The notes below the pieces were generated by a model, which had not been told where the DNA came from, made no database searches, and worked only from the letters and a program-made list of their open reading frames with translations. The translations under genes and the position numbers were made by a program. This document shows positions 34,691 to 47,395 of a DNA stretch of 64,000 nucleotides, piece by piece (positions within the stretch are counted from its first letter, which is position 1; every line of letters begins with the position of its first letter). The stretch is from Phylloscopus collybita (taxonomy: Eukaryota > Chordata > Aves > Passeriformes > Phylloscopidae). Location of the stretch: contig JAJNNQ010000075.1 of the NCBI GenBank assembly GCA_027886175.1, positions 37,044,501 through 37,108,500 on the forward strand. Direction: 5' to 3'.

Positions 34691-37138
34691 TCTAAGTCAA
34701 TAATAATCTAATTATTTGAGCCTCCAACAATTCTTGAAATGTTAGTGTCTTTTCCCTTTCTATAAAATGAAATTTTTGGAAGAGTGAAAAGTCAGTAATT
34801 TAGACACATAAATTGGACAAAGACTTTTATATTACAAGGAGCTGTCCTAGTGGGATTTCATGCACTTGCTGACCCACAGAGACATAGCAGACAGTGTATT
34901 TACTTGTTCAAAAACAATGCTGATTCTTTTTGAATATGTACATGGCAGTACATGATTTTACTGAACATCCACATTAGAAATTCTCTTTGCTTTAAAAGGA
35001 TCAGTTTTCCTGAGATTGTAATGCAAATTGTAAATGTTGATCTGAAATGGAAAACATCAATACTTAAAAATGGCTGATATAGTTTGTTTTTGATAGCGCA
35101 TCACTGAGTTGAAAAAAAAACCAGAATAGCATTGCTCCCCTCATAGTTTCATCTTAGGCAAGTGAGCTGAATTCAGAAAATAAACTGGATACAAGGTTCT
35201 CCATGCTTGTCAAAATATGGTGGCAATTAAACTGCCATCTATTCTGTACCTCATTTTTTTTAAGGAATATATTTTTAAGACTTTGACAGTTAAAAACTAT
35301 TTAGTTTATTTATGACATTTCCAATGAGTTAGTAACATTTTTTTATTGCATTGCATTTTGCATAATATAATTTGTCACTACTTCTTTATTAAGCTTGTTT
35401 TATATTCATAGTTGTCCCACAACACTATATTTTCCTCTTTGTCAGCTCAGAACTTCATTATGAAGGATGAGGTTTTATCGTTTCCAAGTGATGCAAATGT
35501 CTACAGTGAATAAGTGTCATTATGCAGGAACAGAAATTTAGTTTTCCTCCATTAAGCACCCAGGCTAATGACTCAACAAGTTTATAGCCCACCACAAAAT
35601 TTGATAGCTTGGTGTGAGTTAAACAAATGATGGTTACATATTTATATGAAAATGAAAGTGGCTTTTTGGAGCCTGATGTTGTATTTTTCTCTTTTAAAGC
35701 CTAGACTTCCCTTTTTAATTTAAAGAAGGGACATTCTCAGTTACAACTTAAGATGAGCATGCCTTCTGTTTCTTATGCCTGTCATGGCTCCAGTACAACA
35801 ACACCATCATAGGGAAACAAAAAAATATCTATTTCATGGCCAATTTTCAAATCCTATTGACACCCACAGAAATATCCCCATTTAATGGCTTTGAATTCTC
35901 ATTATTTCCCATTATGTGCAGGGGAAAAAAACCCATTAATAATAAATACTACATCCAGCTGAAGATGATATATGCCATATCCTGAATGGCATATTGGTTT
36001 CCATCTGGGTATGACACTCACTGAACACTGTCTCAGGGCCAGTGGACAACTATATCAGCAAAAACACTGCCAAGGTCTTTCTTTTCTTTATACAATCAGT
36101 TTTAAGTAATTAATGGAATGTGTGAAAATGACCTATTTGGCTGTCTAATTCATCTCCCCTCCAGTACAAATTTGTCCCCGTGGTATATTTTTTCAATGCT
36201 TTGCCTAATCTAATTCCAAATATTCAGCCAATCTGAATTCAGCCAATTCTCCAATATTCCCATTGGAGACGGTTTCTCAGTTAAAGGGATCGTTCTGTCA
36301 GGATTTTTATTCTGATACTTAGCTAAAGTTTAATTTTTTTCCTAATTTCAGTCTATTTCTCCTGGGACCAGATTCCTGGCTGCCATAAACTGTCAGAGCT
36401 TCCCTAATTTCCTTTGGGTTTGGGCAGTGTACACGAGCTAACAATCTGGTCAGGGTCTTCCCTTCCTACTATGCTAACAATTTTTTTCTCCTCTGATACA
36501 TTATACTATTAATCATCATGCTCACACTTATTCATTGCATTCTTTAATAATGCTTTCAAATCCTGCTTTCTAACACCGTATTGCTTGCTGTGTCAATCAT
36601 TCCATTCCATAATTCACTTATTAATCCATACTTCATGTTGAGATTAAAATCAGCTGCTAAACTAGATGAGACTTCTCCATAGAGATGGTAAAAGCCGCCA
36701 TGATCATATGAGAGGATTTATATTGAGAGCAATGAGATAAGATCCTAGTTTTGATAAACCATTTTTGTTTTTCTGATAAAACCAAACAGAACCAATAGTA
36801 TGATAAGTTGTTTTTGAAGTTTTTTTTTTTAAAGTACAAAAATTCTTCTGTTTTACATCTGAGTATTTGTAAATGAAAATGTGTTGCTGCAGAACAACTC
36901 CATTCTTCCAGTGGTGCTTCCTACCTATTATCAACTGTGTGCACTGACATTGACTCATATTACTTGCTGTTATAAAATTACCTCCGTTAGTTTGTAAATC
37001 CAATAGTTCCACAACAGATGGATAATTTTAAAATAGTATTCTAGAGTCAGGGTGGGAATACATTGGCAAAAACAGGTTTCATTACAGAACTGACCCTAGA
37101 TTATCATTCACATTTTCTTCTTTTGTAGGTACTTACCG
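34691..37138. other. unique AT-rich sequence, no gene recognised
   Basis: No gene. Two perfect ATGCAAAT octamers lie on the same strand at 35021-35028 and 35491-35498; such words occur by chance a few times per window of this size. Confidence 0.45.
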
Positions 37139-37295
37139 AAGAATCATCAAGTTTGGAAGAGACCTTCAAGATCATTTAGTCCAACCATCAACTCAGTGTC
37201 ACCATTAGCACCCCTAAACCATATCCCCAAGTGCAGCATCTAGACACCTCTTGAATGCTTCCAGAAATGGTGAGCCCACAACCTCCCTGAAGGCA
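37139..37295 (-). mobile_element. CR1 LINE 3' end fragment
   Basis: The plus strand shows the complement of a CR1 3' end: AGAATCATCAAGTTTGGAAG, CAAGATCATTTAGTCCAACC, CCTAAACCATATCCCCAAGT, GCAGCATCTAGACACCTCTT and ACAACCTCCCTG. This is the CR1 subgroup with the 'accatgtccctaagtgccacatctac' signature, as also seen at 57.3 kb. Similarity fades after about 37295. It is 5'-truncated, diverged and inactive. Confidence 0.85.
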
Positions 37296-40200
37296 GAGAA
37301 ATTAACTTTTGTTAACTTCTGGACTACCCTATCACTGCAGCAACCCAGAAGACCAAAACAAAATAAGACAAAACAATATTTTCCATTGGCAGGGTTCTAT
37401 GGTAATGAGGTGATGGTTAAGAGATATTTTAAAAGTAGCCAATGTTTCCTATTCTAAATGAATCATAGCTCCCTTGTGCCTCTAGACATGACAAACTGAT
37501 CTCCCTGAAACCAACAGTTCTTGAAATTTCCAAATCCAAATCAAAATAGCTAAGTTGTACTCTACCAGTTCTCATCTCATTTGGACAAGTAGATACAGGC
37601 GTTTTTTCTTTCCAACAAATTCTTAGAAAGTGACAAAACAAGAAAGCTTTTGAGTTTTATCGAGCACACATTTACTTTTAGCTGTATCTTGTTCAAGTCA
37701 CTTGACATGCTGCCATAGCCCAGGCCTGCTTGATCTATTATTGCTCATTCCATCTATCATGTCTTATAGTCAGGACTTGAGAAGATGACACCTATTGATG
37801 TAGGAGTGTCTAGGAGACTGTCTCACTGAAGACCTCCCACTGTGTTGTTAAGACACCATTGTCAAACTGACACATAGAAGAAATTTGAGCCCAGCAGTCA
37901 GTCACTAGTAATATACTGAAGCCTGGAAAAATGGCTAGGCATCACTGTTGTGATGTGGGCAACCTCTTTTGAAAGTCAGAGGTAGACTGAATTTTTTGAA
38001 CAAAGCACTGATGCATCATCAAACGTGATGAACTTTTTTGTATGTGGTAAACATCACTAGCAGGAGCTTGGAGTTTACATTACTTTGTAGAAATACCGCA
38101 CAAGCAATGTCTATAAATGATAACTCTGTACATTTCAGTGGGCTTGAATGCCCTGACAATACTTATCTCTAAACCAATACTTACAGAGGTTCGTCCATAA
38201 CAAGAGTTATCATGACAGTATCAAGGCAGAACACAATTTCGAGCTATGTTCATGATGAGACCATGTACAATTACTCTTTGGTTCTATGAACATCTTCAGC
38301 CATTGTGCCATTAGTGCTGGGATTCCAAATCATATTTCAGGGGTTTGAACAATGTGCCTTTAATGGATATCCACGGCATTGAGAGGTACATTAGATAAAA
38401 TTTCAAACTATTGGTTCATTAGCTTCTTGTAGCAGTGGATCATTTGATCATGTTCCAGACTGTGGGCTTAGATCAGTGACATTCTTTTTTGGAAGAGTGA
38501 AAATAAATCTCCCAGGTAGAACACATAATGTTAGTTTTTATGGAACAAGAATAAAAGCATGCTCTAGCTCACAAGTTCACTTTCAGTTAGTTCTACATAT
38601 TAACAGTCATGAAAATGAGGTTTGTGGCCTCAGGCACTGAATTCAATCACTTCATCTTTCCATGTAACAACCCTATTTTTGCTTCCCTCCAGGCACACAC
38701 TCACAGGGCAATCATGCTGAATTCTCAATTCAAGTATATGAATGGCTAGCTAAGCTTTTCTCTCAACAAACCATATTATAGAAAATTTGGGAAAAATCAG
38801 GCAGTGACAGAAAAGAACAAAAGCTAGATTTTGTTAATATAATAGCTTTAGGGTTTGAAATAAGAAAATCAAAGATCTGATCAAGCCTAATCCATGATAC
38901 AGAAGCATGCTTGATGCCATCTTCTAACGGATGTTACATACCATGTGTGAAGTGAGGAATGATTCCACCTCTATAACTTAAAGTCAGGGGTCCAGTAGCA
39001 AAGTTGAAAATGCAATTAGATTTTTTTTCTAATAAATTTTAGAATATAGATGATGGATACACTATCACCAACGAACTGGAGAAGGTAATTCCAATTCAGG
39101 TTGAAATATTAGTGAAATAATCCCACTGATGATACTGTCCTGGGCTGGCAAAGATTTCAGTTTCTTTTTTCAGAGTTGGATTTGTTTTTTGTATGAATAA
39201 CACAGACAATTATCATTCACTGTTGATGCCAAATAGATGATAAACATTACTGTCATGTTGAGTGCCAAACAGGTAGGAAGGGAAAGTAAGATTTGAGACC
39301 CTAAAAAACTCCAGGAAGGACCTGAAAAATTCCTCGTCGACCTTTGGAAGTGTGCCAGATTCACTTCAGCAGTAACATAATTCTTTTGGTTTTCTGTATT
39401 TCTTTTAACCATAGTATATTGTAAGGTGAGAATAGTTGCAAAATAAATTCTTGGTGTAATAATTTGAGACCAAAATGTAATCTTAATAACACGTTTTTTA
39501 TGTGTTATAACAACATTACAAACCTACATGTGCTATTACTTAACTTCAGTGGGATTTTTTGTGTTACAAAATTATTGTTTCCATTTTATTGATTGAGAAG
39601 TCAAGGTCTAGAAAGACAATGTGATGTTTTTCAGACATGCAGAGCTTCTCCACCCAAGTGAATAGTTGTCAGTTCTGTTCCCACAGGTCAAGTGTTCAGC
39701 TCATTAAAATGTTCCACCACCACAATTCACTGACCTTGTGTGTAATCTTTGAAGAGGCTAATAACTTATTTAACACGGGCATTGATCTGCCAGGTACGAT
39801 CTCTTTGAGTTAGAAGATCTATAGTTCTAGAGTTTAATCATTCAAAGGGCTTAATTAGCTAGTGCATTACTGCAGTTTTATATGGATGTAGTATTATTTG
39901 GTTTATATGAGATTACTAAAAATCACACAGTGATTTAGTATTTACTAGCTAGTCTGTCAAGAACCTCAGAATCACCAGACTGTTTTCAAAGGTGCTGCTA
40001 TCTGGTGCCAATGAGCTGCATGAACGTCATCTAGGGCTCATGGCTAGTCAGCATTTCTGTACCTTGGCATGCTGTTGTGAAGACTGCATGCACTACAGGT
40101 CTAGACCAAAATTTGTGTACTAAAATACCAAGGTGCAAAAATAAATCCACACAAGGAACTTGATACTGGTACACACACATACTCACATCTCAGGAAAACT

Positions 40201-40382
40201 GACCTACTAAGATGGTTTCTCTTTTCAAAACCTTTAGTAAAACGTAAGTATGTTAGGGAGATCACTGTTCTTTTCCTGCTTCCTGCTGTGTGAATAGTCT
40301 GAAAAACAGTACACCATTTACCTTTGACAAAACTAAAACTATGTGATTGTGTTCATAGTTCACATATTTCAATTAATTTTCA
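37296..40382. other. unique AT-rich sequence, no gene recognised
   Basis: About 3 kb with no supportable gene, RNA or mobile element. Confidence 0.5.
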
Positions 40383-40413
40383 TGCGTAATATTTGCTACT
40401 TAAATATTACGCA
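40383..40413. repeat. perfect inverted repeat, 12-bp arms, 7-nt spacer
   Basis: TGCGTAATATTT (40383-40394) and AAATATTACGCA (40402-40413) are exact reverse complements separated by GCTACTT. Each arm carries one CpG in a CpG-poor setting and the half-word TGCGTAAT/ATTACGCA, close to the C/EBP and PAR-bZIP binding pattern. It could form a cruciform or hairpin, or be a paired transcription-factor site; chance is possible in 64 kb. Confidence 0.85.
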
Positions 40414-41236
40414 AGGTGTTCATACTTTAATGAGTCTTTCTTCTGCTCACAGAATTTCAAGATTAGTGCAAGGTCAAGCTGCACTTTACTGAAGAAGCTA
40501 GTTATAAATTTCACTAATATATTTCATCATGTGATGTTTTTCTGTACTTTCTGGTGATTGTTCTGGAGTAGAAAAAGGTTAGCTGAGCACATATGATACA
40601 TTGATTAATCCTGAGTTTACCCTCTTCTTAGACAAAATATATATATTGTTACTTCTGTACATTTCTTTCCTATTTCTATATTTGAACTAAGTTCTCGCTA
40701 AGATGTAATGAAACTGATTTAGCCTGATGGCAATCAATAAAATAGATTTCCTGATGAGAATTTTGGTTGCTTCTGGTAGTTTCTGTGGTTATCTGTGGTA
40801 AGCAGTTTTTGTTACCTGTTTGCTAACTGATAGGTTTTTGATTATTAACTTTTTCCTGATAACCTGATTCTTTATTAAGAAGATTTAACATCTTTAGTCT
40901 CTATCTGCCTGCTGAGTGGGAGACATTTACTTAGTAAAAGGGGGATACAGCAAGCTGAGGCTTTGGGAGTTTGTGTGGAGGGCATCAGAAAGGGTTTCAA
41001 AAAGTGTGGGAGCAGCAAAGGTGGTTATGGGCCAAAGTACTCAGTCCCCAGCCTTGAATAACAAAATCAGCCCTGGAAAACCAGAAACCCTGATCCAGGT
41101 TTAGCTCTGGAGGGAGGCTGCTGCTGCACAGGTCTCAGGCAGCATCAGTCTCAAGTGTCTTTAGAGCTTTGCTATGAAAATGAAAATATGAACCCATGAC
41201 TCCCCCTTTCCATTTCATTGAATGGAGGATATCCAG
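40414..41236. other. unique sequence, no gene recognised
   Basis: The part at about 40.9-41.15 kb is more G+C-rich than the surroundings, but no coding exon or known repeat was recognised. Confidence 0.45.
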
Positions 41237-41425
41237 GAAAAGAACAGAAAGAAAAAAAAAAAAAAAGAAAAAGAAAAAAAAAAAATAAGAACAAAAAAAA
41301 ACCCCAAACAAAAATGCAAAACAAAAACACAAAAGGAAGAAAAAGAAAAAAAAAGAAAAAGAAAAAGAAAAAGAAAAAGAAAAAACACCCAAAAAAACCC
41401 AAAAAAACCAAAACAACACCCAAAA
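41237..41425. repeat. A-rich tract with (GAAAAA)n purine array
   Basis: Nearly 190 bases of A with G or C. It starts with GAAAA-type units, passes through AAAAACCCC and CAAAACAC segments, then a pure-purine stretch of about 55 bases (about 41331-41385) with (GAAAAA) repeated five times, and ends in ACCCAAAAAAACC units. Lys-rich or Phe-rich frames of 73-94 codons on both strands are artefacts of this tract. Confidence 0.92.
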
Positions 41426-42074
41426 TTATCAAAGCATGAGCAGGCAATGATTAACTTGTTAACTCTGTCTTCAAATCCAGAGACATGTTAGTCTGGAATG
41501 TTACTCTTTCCCATAGAGGTGTCAAGCCAAAAGATGTACAGCATTGCCATGCCTGCATCTTGCAAAGCTTATTCTGAATTAAAGTCTCATGCCATCACCT
41601 GGAAATGATGAAGACACAATAGAGAGAGGTAACCAGGATGAGAAATGTCCCTGAGGCAGATGCTCTATGGAGCATGGACACACTGACTTTTCTTCTAGAT
41701 TCTTCATGTGCACTAGATTTCAGGGAGTTAAATCCTGATGAAAAGCAGGAAACATTAATCTGCTAAATGGCTCTTTGGTTTGTGTGTTTTCCATTTCTGA
41801 TTATTGTTCAATGGTTGAGGACTAAGTTAATTATTTTTGAATAACTGTTACTTTATATGCATGGTAAAATACTTTCTGCAGACATTTTTGGATACTAATG
41901 GTAATGGATTTTCCCACTAGCAATGTTGATTCAACTGACTGCTGTGATTATAAAGAGTCAAAATTTTTGATCAAGTCAATAATACAGAAGTTGAAGTATT
42001 TTTCAATACTATTCACTAAATTGACCTGTCTGGTCTATTGTCCAAGAATTATGGAGAATTAAAATAAGCCCTGT

Positions 42075-42109
42075 AGGGTAAGGGGACCAGCAGGGTAGGG
42101 TAGGGTAAG
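42075..42109 (+). repeat. GGGTA short array, G-quadruplex-capable
   Basis: Five G-runs (42075-77, 42082-85, 42093-95, 42098-100, 42103-105) with spacers TAA/TAAG-type, ACCAGCA, TA and TA fit the usual G3 N1-7 quadruplex pattern. The last three are tandem GGGTA units. It ends in AAG/GTAAGT, a full consensus splice donor (break at 42109/42110). This is not a telomeric (TTAGGG) array. Confidence 0.8.
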
Positions 42110-45100
42110 GTAAGTGTGGCAAGATCATATCCACAGCACAAGAAATTATTCTAGTGTGCATAGAAATGTCTGAAGATTTTCATTATATTTCTGTCTTTTA
42201 AATATTTACCTGGAGTGCTGCCATCATTTTCACCAAAGTGTTTGCAGGATCTTTGCCTTTATAATTTGCATTGGATGTTCCAGCTCTAGGAAGAAAACAT
42301 TGACTAAACTTGTTTAGGAGGAAGAAAAAAGCATGTAAAATTTAAAAGAGTGGCAGTGTCTTCCATGAAGACTTGTGACAGAAGCAGCCAGGTATGGGGC
42401 CAGATCAGAGATTCCCGTAGAAGACACGCTGGAATAGCAGCATATGCCTCCATGCTCACTGCCACAGCTCTGTGCAGCAGGTGCCTATTTATATAATAAA
42501 AGTTCTGACCCAAATGTTCACTGAGAGAACCCTTTGAATTTTTTTTTCCCAGTCACATGCACTGTATGCTCATGATCAAATGGCGTGGAGTTGGCCTTGC
42601 GCCTGTGAGAGCCTGTGAACCCGTGGAGTCAGGTTGTGAAAAGGTCCCCTTAGAACGTTTCACTGACAAGTGCTTGCACTGCCTCAAGCAGAAAATCACT
42701 AGCCTAACTACTGGCTTTCTGTCATCATAAGCAAACCCTGAGAGACCATTTTCAGCTTGTGTTTAAGGTAAAGAAGATGTTAGCCTTGATGTGAAATGTT
42801 GAGCTGTATTCTCTAAAACACAGCAATCTTCATGCACTGCAAAAAAAGACTCTCAAATTCATAAAATCAAATAAATTACAATTAGATATTGCCATCTAAA
42901 TAATTTCTTCTGTAAATCACTATACATAAACCTAAAAGGACCTGAGGTATTTCTTATAGGCAGGCTGTAACCCATGATAAATCTCAGATTAATAGCACCT
43001 CATCTCTGAAAGAATATTCACCATCATTAATGAGCTGGGTTCCAGGCTTCTGCCATCATTGCATTCTGATTATTGAGGACTCATCAAGATACATGTGCTG
43101 TGAATAATGAACCTAACTAGCCTTCAGCCAAACTTACAGAGTTGCAGATTTGGGTGGTCTGCACAAATCTCACTTACCTGAGATTTGAATGTATTATTCA
43201 ATTTTTTAATATCCTTTAATTGACAATGGAAACCACTGCACAGTAAAATATATATAAAATATGTATGTTATGAAGTATATATATTTTAATTAACTATTTG
43301 ATAAGACTTCAAGTGTGGTTTTTCATACAGTAAAATGTCTTTTGTATCTGGACAACTAGAAGTGGAGAAGACCACAAGTTGTATTTCTCTGTGCCTCACA
43401 ATAACTTTAGCTAAATAAATAGGTTTTTTGCACTGAGATTTTGTTTAACCAATTCCATGGACGATTCGGTTGTGAAATTTAGATTAGGCTTCAAAGCAAA
43501 CTTTAATGCATCTCCAGGCAGAATAATTTCCTCTAGTGCTCTAGGCTAGTCAGTTAGAAGCATCCAATAACTATGGCATTTCTTATCCATGTAAACATAG
43601 CCTTTTTAATAGAAAACAAGAAAAGCTGATGGGCATTGACTGTTCATCTTTCCTATTAACTGAGAAATAGAAGCCTTTAGTGGCTTTTAAAACTAGGTTG
43701 GTAAGTTTTTCCAAGTCTAAACTAAATGTTTTATTTTCTTCAGTATATCTATTTTAAAGAATTAATGATGATTTAATAAATTAACTGCATGTGTCATTCA
43801 CATAAAATATATTACACATAACTATATTAAAAAATAGTTTTTCAAAGTAAGATAGTTACAGCTCTAAGTTAGCTGACTACAAAGCTTTCACTTAGCTCCC
43901 TTGTGTCTCTGACATAATATTTAATTATAAGATCACCTGTGATATTTCTCACAGAATAGATGATGCTGTCTCACTAAGGAGCTATTCAACTCTCTTTGAC
44001 TTTTTTTCAGTGTGAGGCTCTGTTTCCATCTCCAGCACTGTCCCAGGCTCTCAATCACCAGAAAAACCCTTGACAGCAGTGAGAAGCGATGTCTTTTTCC
44101 CAGTCACAGCTTCAGGGATGAAACACTTGTTTTGGCTGTGGATTAAGAGTAACACGTAAGGAGCTGATACCTGTCATGAAGACTATCAACCAGCATTCAT
44201 AGAAGTTGGCAAATAAATAAGCAAAAATGCCTTATGACTGTGTCCAGTACTTTAATAACAAACAGTACTATGAGTCCCTACTGCAGTCTGCTCTCTGTAC
44301 ACAGTATTTCAGTGCAGAACAAGTAGGGCCTGCAGTGAGGATGTGGTTTTCTGACTTCCGAGCAGGAAGCCAGGTCATGGCTGAGATAATTAAAGGAAAT
44401 CTCTGAATGAGGCAGTAGACCAAGCTAAAGGGCAGGGGGCTTTACCTTACTTATCATGAGTATCCTTACTGGCAGAGGAAAAGACTGAACCCCAGGTTTT
44501 GCCATAGAACATTCCCTGGTTGATGTTTAAATAGGATCCAGAGTGTAAAGCATCTTTGAAAGCCAGTTGGAAATTGCATCTGCCACCACCTACTAGGAAA
44601 ATCTTTGTTTGCCTTCAAGGCTATCTCTGCTCAAGTGGAATGGAAAGTGTGCAGATCAAAATGCTCATCAAATGAAAGACTTTACTGTTGTAGCTCAGTC
44701 AATCAGAAATCTGTTTCCTGGAGGAAAAGTAAGTTTTCTTCTGATATGTCTTTATTACAAAGGAACTAGAAGTAATGCCAATATTATAAAGACTAGGAAG
44801 CTATAATTAGAATGAACTCATATGTCAAAGATGCATCTACATTAAAAAAAAAAAAAAGACAAAAAAAAAGTATTTTTGTATCCCAAATACAACACAAGTG
44901 AGCTATTGGTCATCATAGCAAGAACATCTTGGTGGATGAAAAGACATATGAGTCATGTAGTCTCAATCAAAAAGCATGAAGATTGTATTTCTTTGAGGTT
45001 TTGGGAGAAAAGTAGAAATGGGAAAAAAAGTAGAAACGGGAAAGGTAACCAGGCAATCACTAAAACCTCTAGACAGAATCAAAAAGGAAGCTACGCCACT

Positions 45101-47026
45101 GTTGCTGAATATTACCAGCAAATCAGCCCTCGGGTTTTTTAAATGATACGTGAGGGTCCTGAGCCATGGAAACAACAATTTGTAATCATTGCATAAAGAG
45201 GAGCATGCCTGACACCTCCCAGCCTTAGATCTGGGGTGAACAGAGGGATGCACGGGTTGTCCAATGTGTGCATGCAGATTGGCCAAGACATGTTCAAGTA
45301 TTCCACAAATAGGCTAAGGTCAGATGAAATGTCCAGATGACTTGAACCTAGTCCAAAAGCCAAATTATCGAAATAAGCCAGTTAAATAGTAAAATTATTG
45401 AAAAAAGCATGGTGGGAGGTAAAAAAGAAATAGTGTAACAAGGAAGGAATCAAAAAGCACTTAGAATCCTAATTTAAGGAACAAACAAACAAAAAAAAAA
45501 AAAAAAAAAAAAAGTAGACAAAAATCAAAAATCTTGGTTTATATTTCCAAGCTCTTTTCTGGGATGGCAGAAAAGCCCCTCATTCATTTTCACCATTATT
45601 TATGCACAGAAAACTTCCCTTCCCTTCCTTTCCCTTCCTTGTCTACATTCTGGCTCCCCACTAATCAAAAAGTTATTTACTTCCTATGGGAGCCAACTTC
45701 TTCTCTTTTCTTTATGACAATCTTTTGTAGATTTTTGAGGACAGGGCCTCAAAGGATATTTGGGCCCTTATATGTTTGTCATTTGTCTCAAAGTTTCAAC
45801 ATTACAGACCCTAAGTTGACCTAATATCAGATTTAGCATTATGAAATCCAAATGGTCCCATCTTAGTGTTCTACTATCACCATCACTTTTTTGGTCTCCA
45901 TGGCTGCCTGAGAAAACAAAATATTCAGGCCCTATATTTGATCTTTTACTTCAGTCTTATTTCAGTCTTGAGAAAAAATGTTTTATTAATATAGTGCAAT
46001 CTGTCCTGAACTAACTTGCAAGTGTAAGAGCATTTGATGTTCTTGAATTTGCTCAGTGACAGTAAGGCAATGCAGCTGTGGCTGTCAGTGTATGAAAAAA
46101 TAACTGTTATCTGTATAAATTATGTTTTAAAATCCCACACCATCTAACTACATGCAAAGACCGGAAAAAACCAAAATTGACTTTGTCTTAAGGTGAAAAA
46201 TATCCTGACTCAGCTCAAACATATACCAATTGTTTTGGAGAAGTAAAATTTTGATACAGGCCATAAATGTACAGTCTTGAAAACCCCAAAACGTTTCCAC
46301 AAACAGCTGAAAAGTTGGCTAACAGTGTAAGAAGGACTGAAATAAGCTGTTAATTAATGTATAAATGAAATAAACTCTGATTCCTCTGTCAGCTACAGTG
46401 TTAATCTGAAACTTATTTCCTCTTTTATTTTGGTTGATCATTGCTCAGAATACCCCCACAGAACTGTTGTGTGTGATTTCCAGTTCACATATCAAGTTTT
46501 GCAGACTTCCCACTTCTGCATCACCAGTTTTTCTTGAATTATTTGGTTCCTTCAGTTAATGGCTACCAGCATGCTGTACATGCATGAGTATTGTGTTACA
46601 GCTTCATTTAATTCCTTCCATGTCCTAGTAATTTTTAATTTTAGATTTTTCTAAATGCTTTTCTAGATTTGTGTTGATGCCTGGTAAACAAGCTGTGAAG
46701 GATCAGTCACCATTAACACAATCTGTCTATCCTGCAACAGAGAGCCCTTCAAGGGAATTTCCAGTGTGACGCTGCAGGGTGTCTTGGCTTTTTGGAATGC
46801 TACAAAGCAAACTGTAAACAGTCTTCACTATGCCAGCACAAGCAACAGCTTTGGTACCATTTTCGGCTGAATCTGCTTCACAAAGATTCAGTGAATGACA
46901 GTTGTTTAGGAATAGTAGGTGCTGTTTACCATTTTGCTCTAACACATTATAGCTTCCCTAAAAGACTTCTATATCAAATTAGTTGTATTAATTATATTAT
47001 TCTGGTTTTCTGCCTTATGATAAGAA
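42110..47026. other. unique AT-rich sequence, no gene recognised
   Basis: No supportable gene. It contains a small 18-bp imperfect duplication (about 45008-45043) and an A23 run at 45491-45513, neither attached to a recognised element. Confidence 0.45.
45491..45513. repeat. poly(A) run of 23
   Basis: An uninterrupted run of 23 A preceded by ACAAACAAAC. No retroposed body is recognisable upstream. Confidence 0.95.
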
Positions 47027-47266
47027 TCATTCAAAAAAGATTAAAGTCTGTTTTAACTCTAGTCTTTCCATTCCAACTTCAATAGTTTTGAGAATGCTCC
47101 TCAGCAGCAGACCTTTTCTAGATGCAATAGATTCATCATCAGCCTCAAAGGCAACAAGACTGTCTGATCCGTTTTCAAGTAAACATGGCAACATATTTCT
47201 GGTGAATTCTGTCTTGGCACACTTCCTGTTCAGGAGCTGACACTGATGACTCAACCTCACAGTCAC
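47027..47266 (-). other. open frame of unknown status, 79 codons
   Basis: The minus frame starting at 47266 reads in part CQLLNRKCAKTEFTRNMLPC and LVAFEADDESIASRKGLLLR. Composition is balanced and includes an acidic EADDES patch, more protein-like than other frames here. I do not recognise the sequence, see no good acceptor before it and no start context, and an overlapping frame lies on the other strand. It could be a decayed pseudogene fragment or chance. Confidence 0.15.
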
Positions 47267-47305
47267 TTCTTGGCTTCACAGATAATCATCTTAACCCTCT
47301 TCCAG

Positions 47306-47395
47306 GAAATTGTACGAACATCAGCACATCTGTTTCTGTATTGTTCTCCATCACTGCACATGGCATGTCTCTGTTGTATGACTGTCAAGGATCAG
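47306..47395 (+). other. possible isolated exon, 90 bp, open in phase 0
   Basis: A pyrimidine-rich acceptor (TTAACCCTCTTCCAG) is followed by 90 bases open in one frame for 30 codons and then by CAG/GTGAGT, the full consensus donor. The translation begins EIVRTSAHLFLYCSPS and is Cys/His/Leu-rich; I recognise no domain. It sits inside the longest open frame of the window not caused by CR1 (47246-47704, 152 codons). Splice-like pairs arise by chance at this scale, so this is only a candidate. Confidence 0.2.

Noticed and set aside
41135..41491. Phe-rich and Lys-rich frames on both strands
   Set aside because: They are produced by the A-rich tract and have no sequence complexity.
42075..42109. 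Interstitial telomeric repeat
   Set aside because: The unit is GGGTA with only three tandem copies, not TTAGGG.
43171..43180. Perfect minus-strand splice donor (CAG/GTAAGT)
   Set aside because: No convincing acceptor or open segment upstream on that strand.
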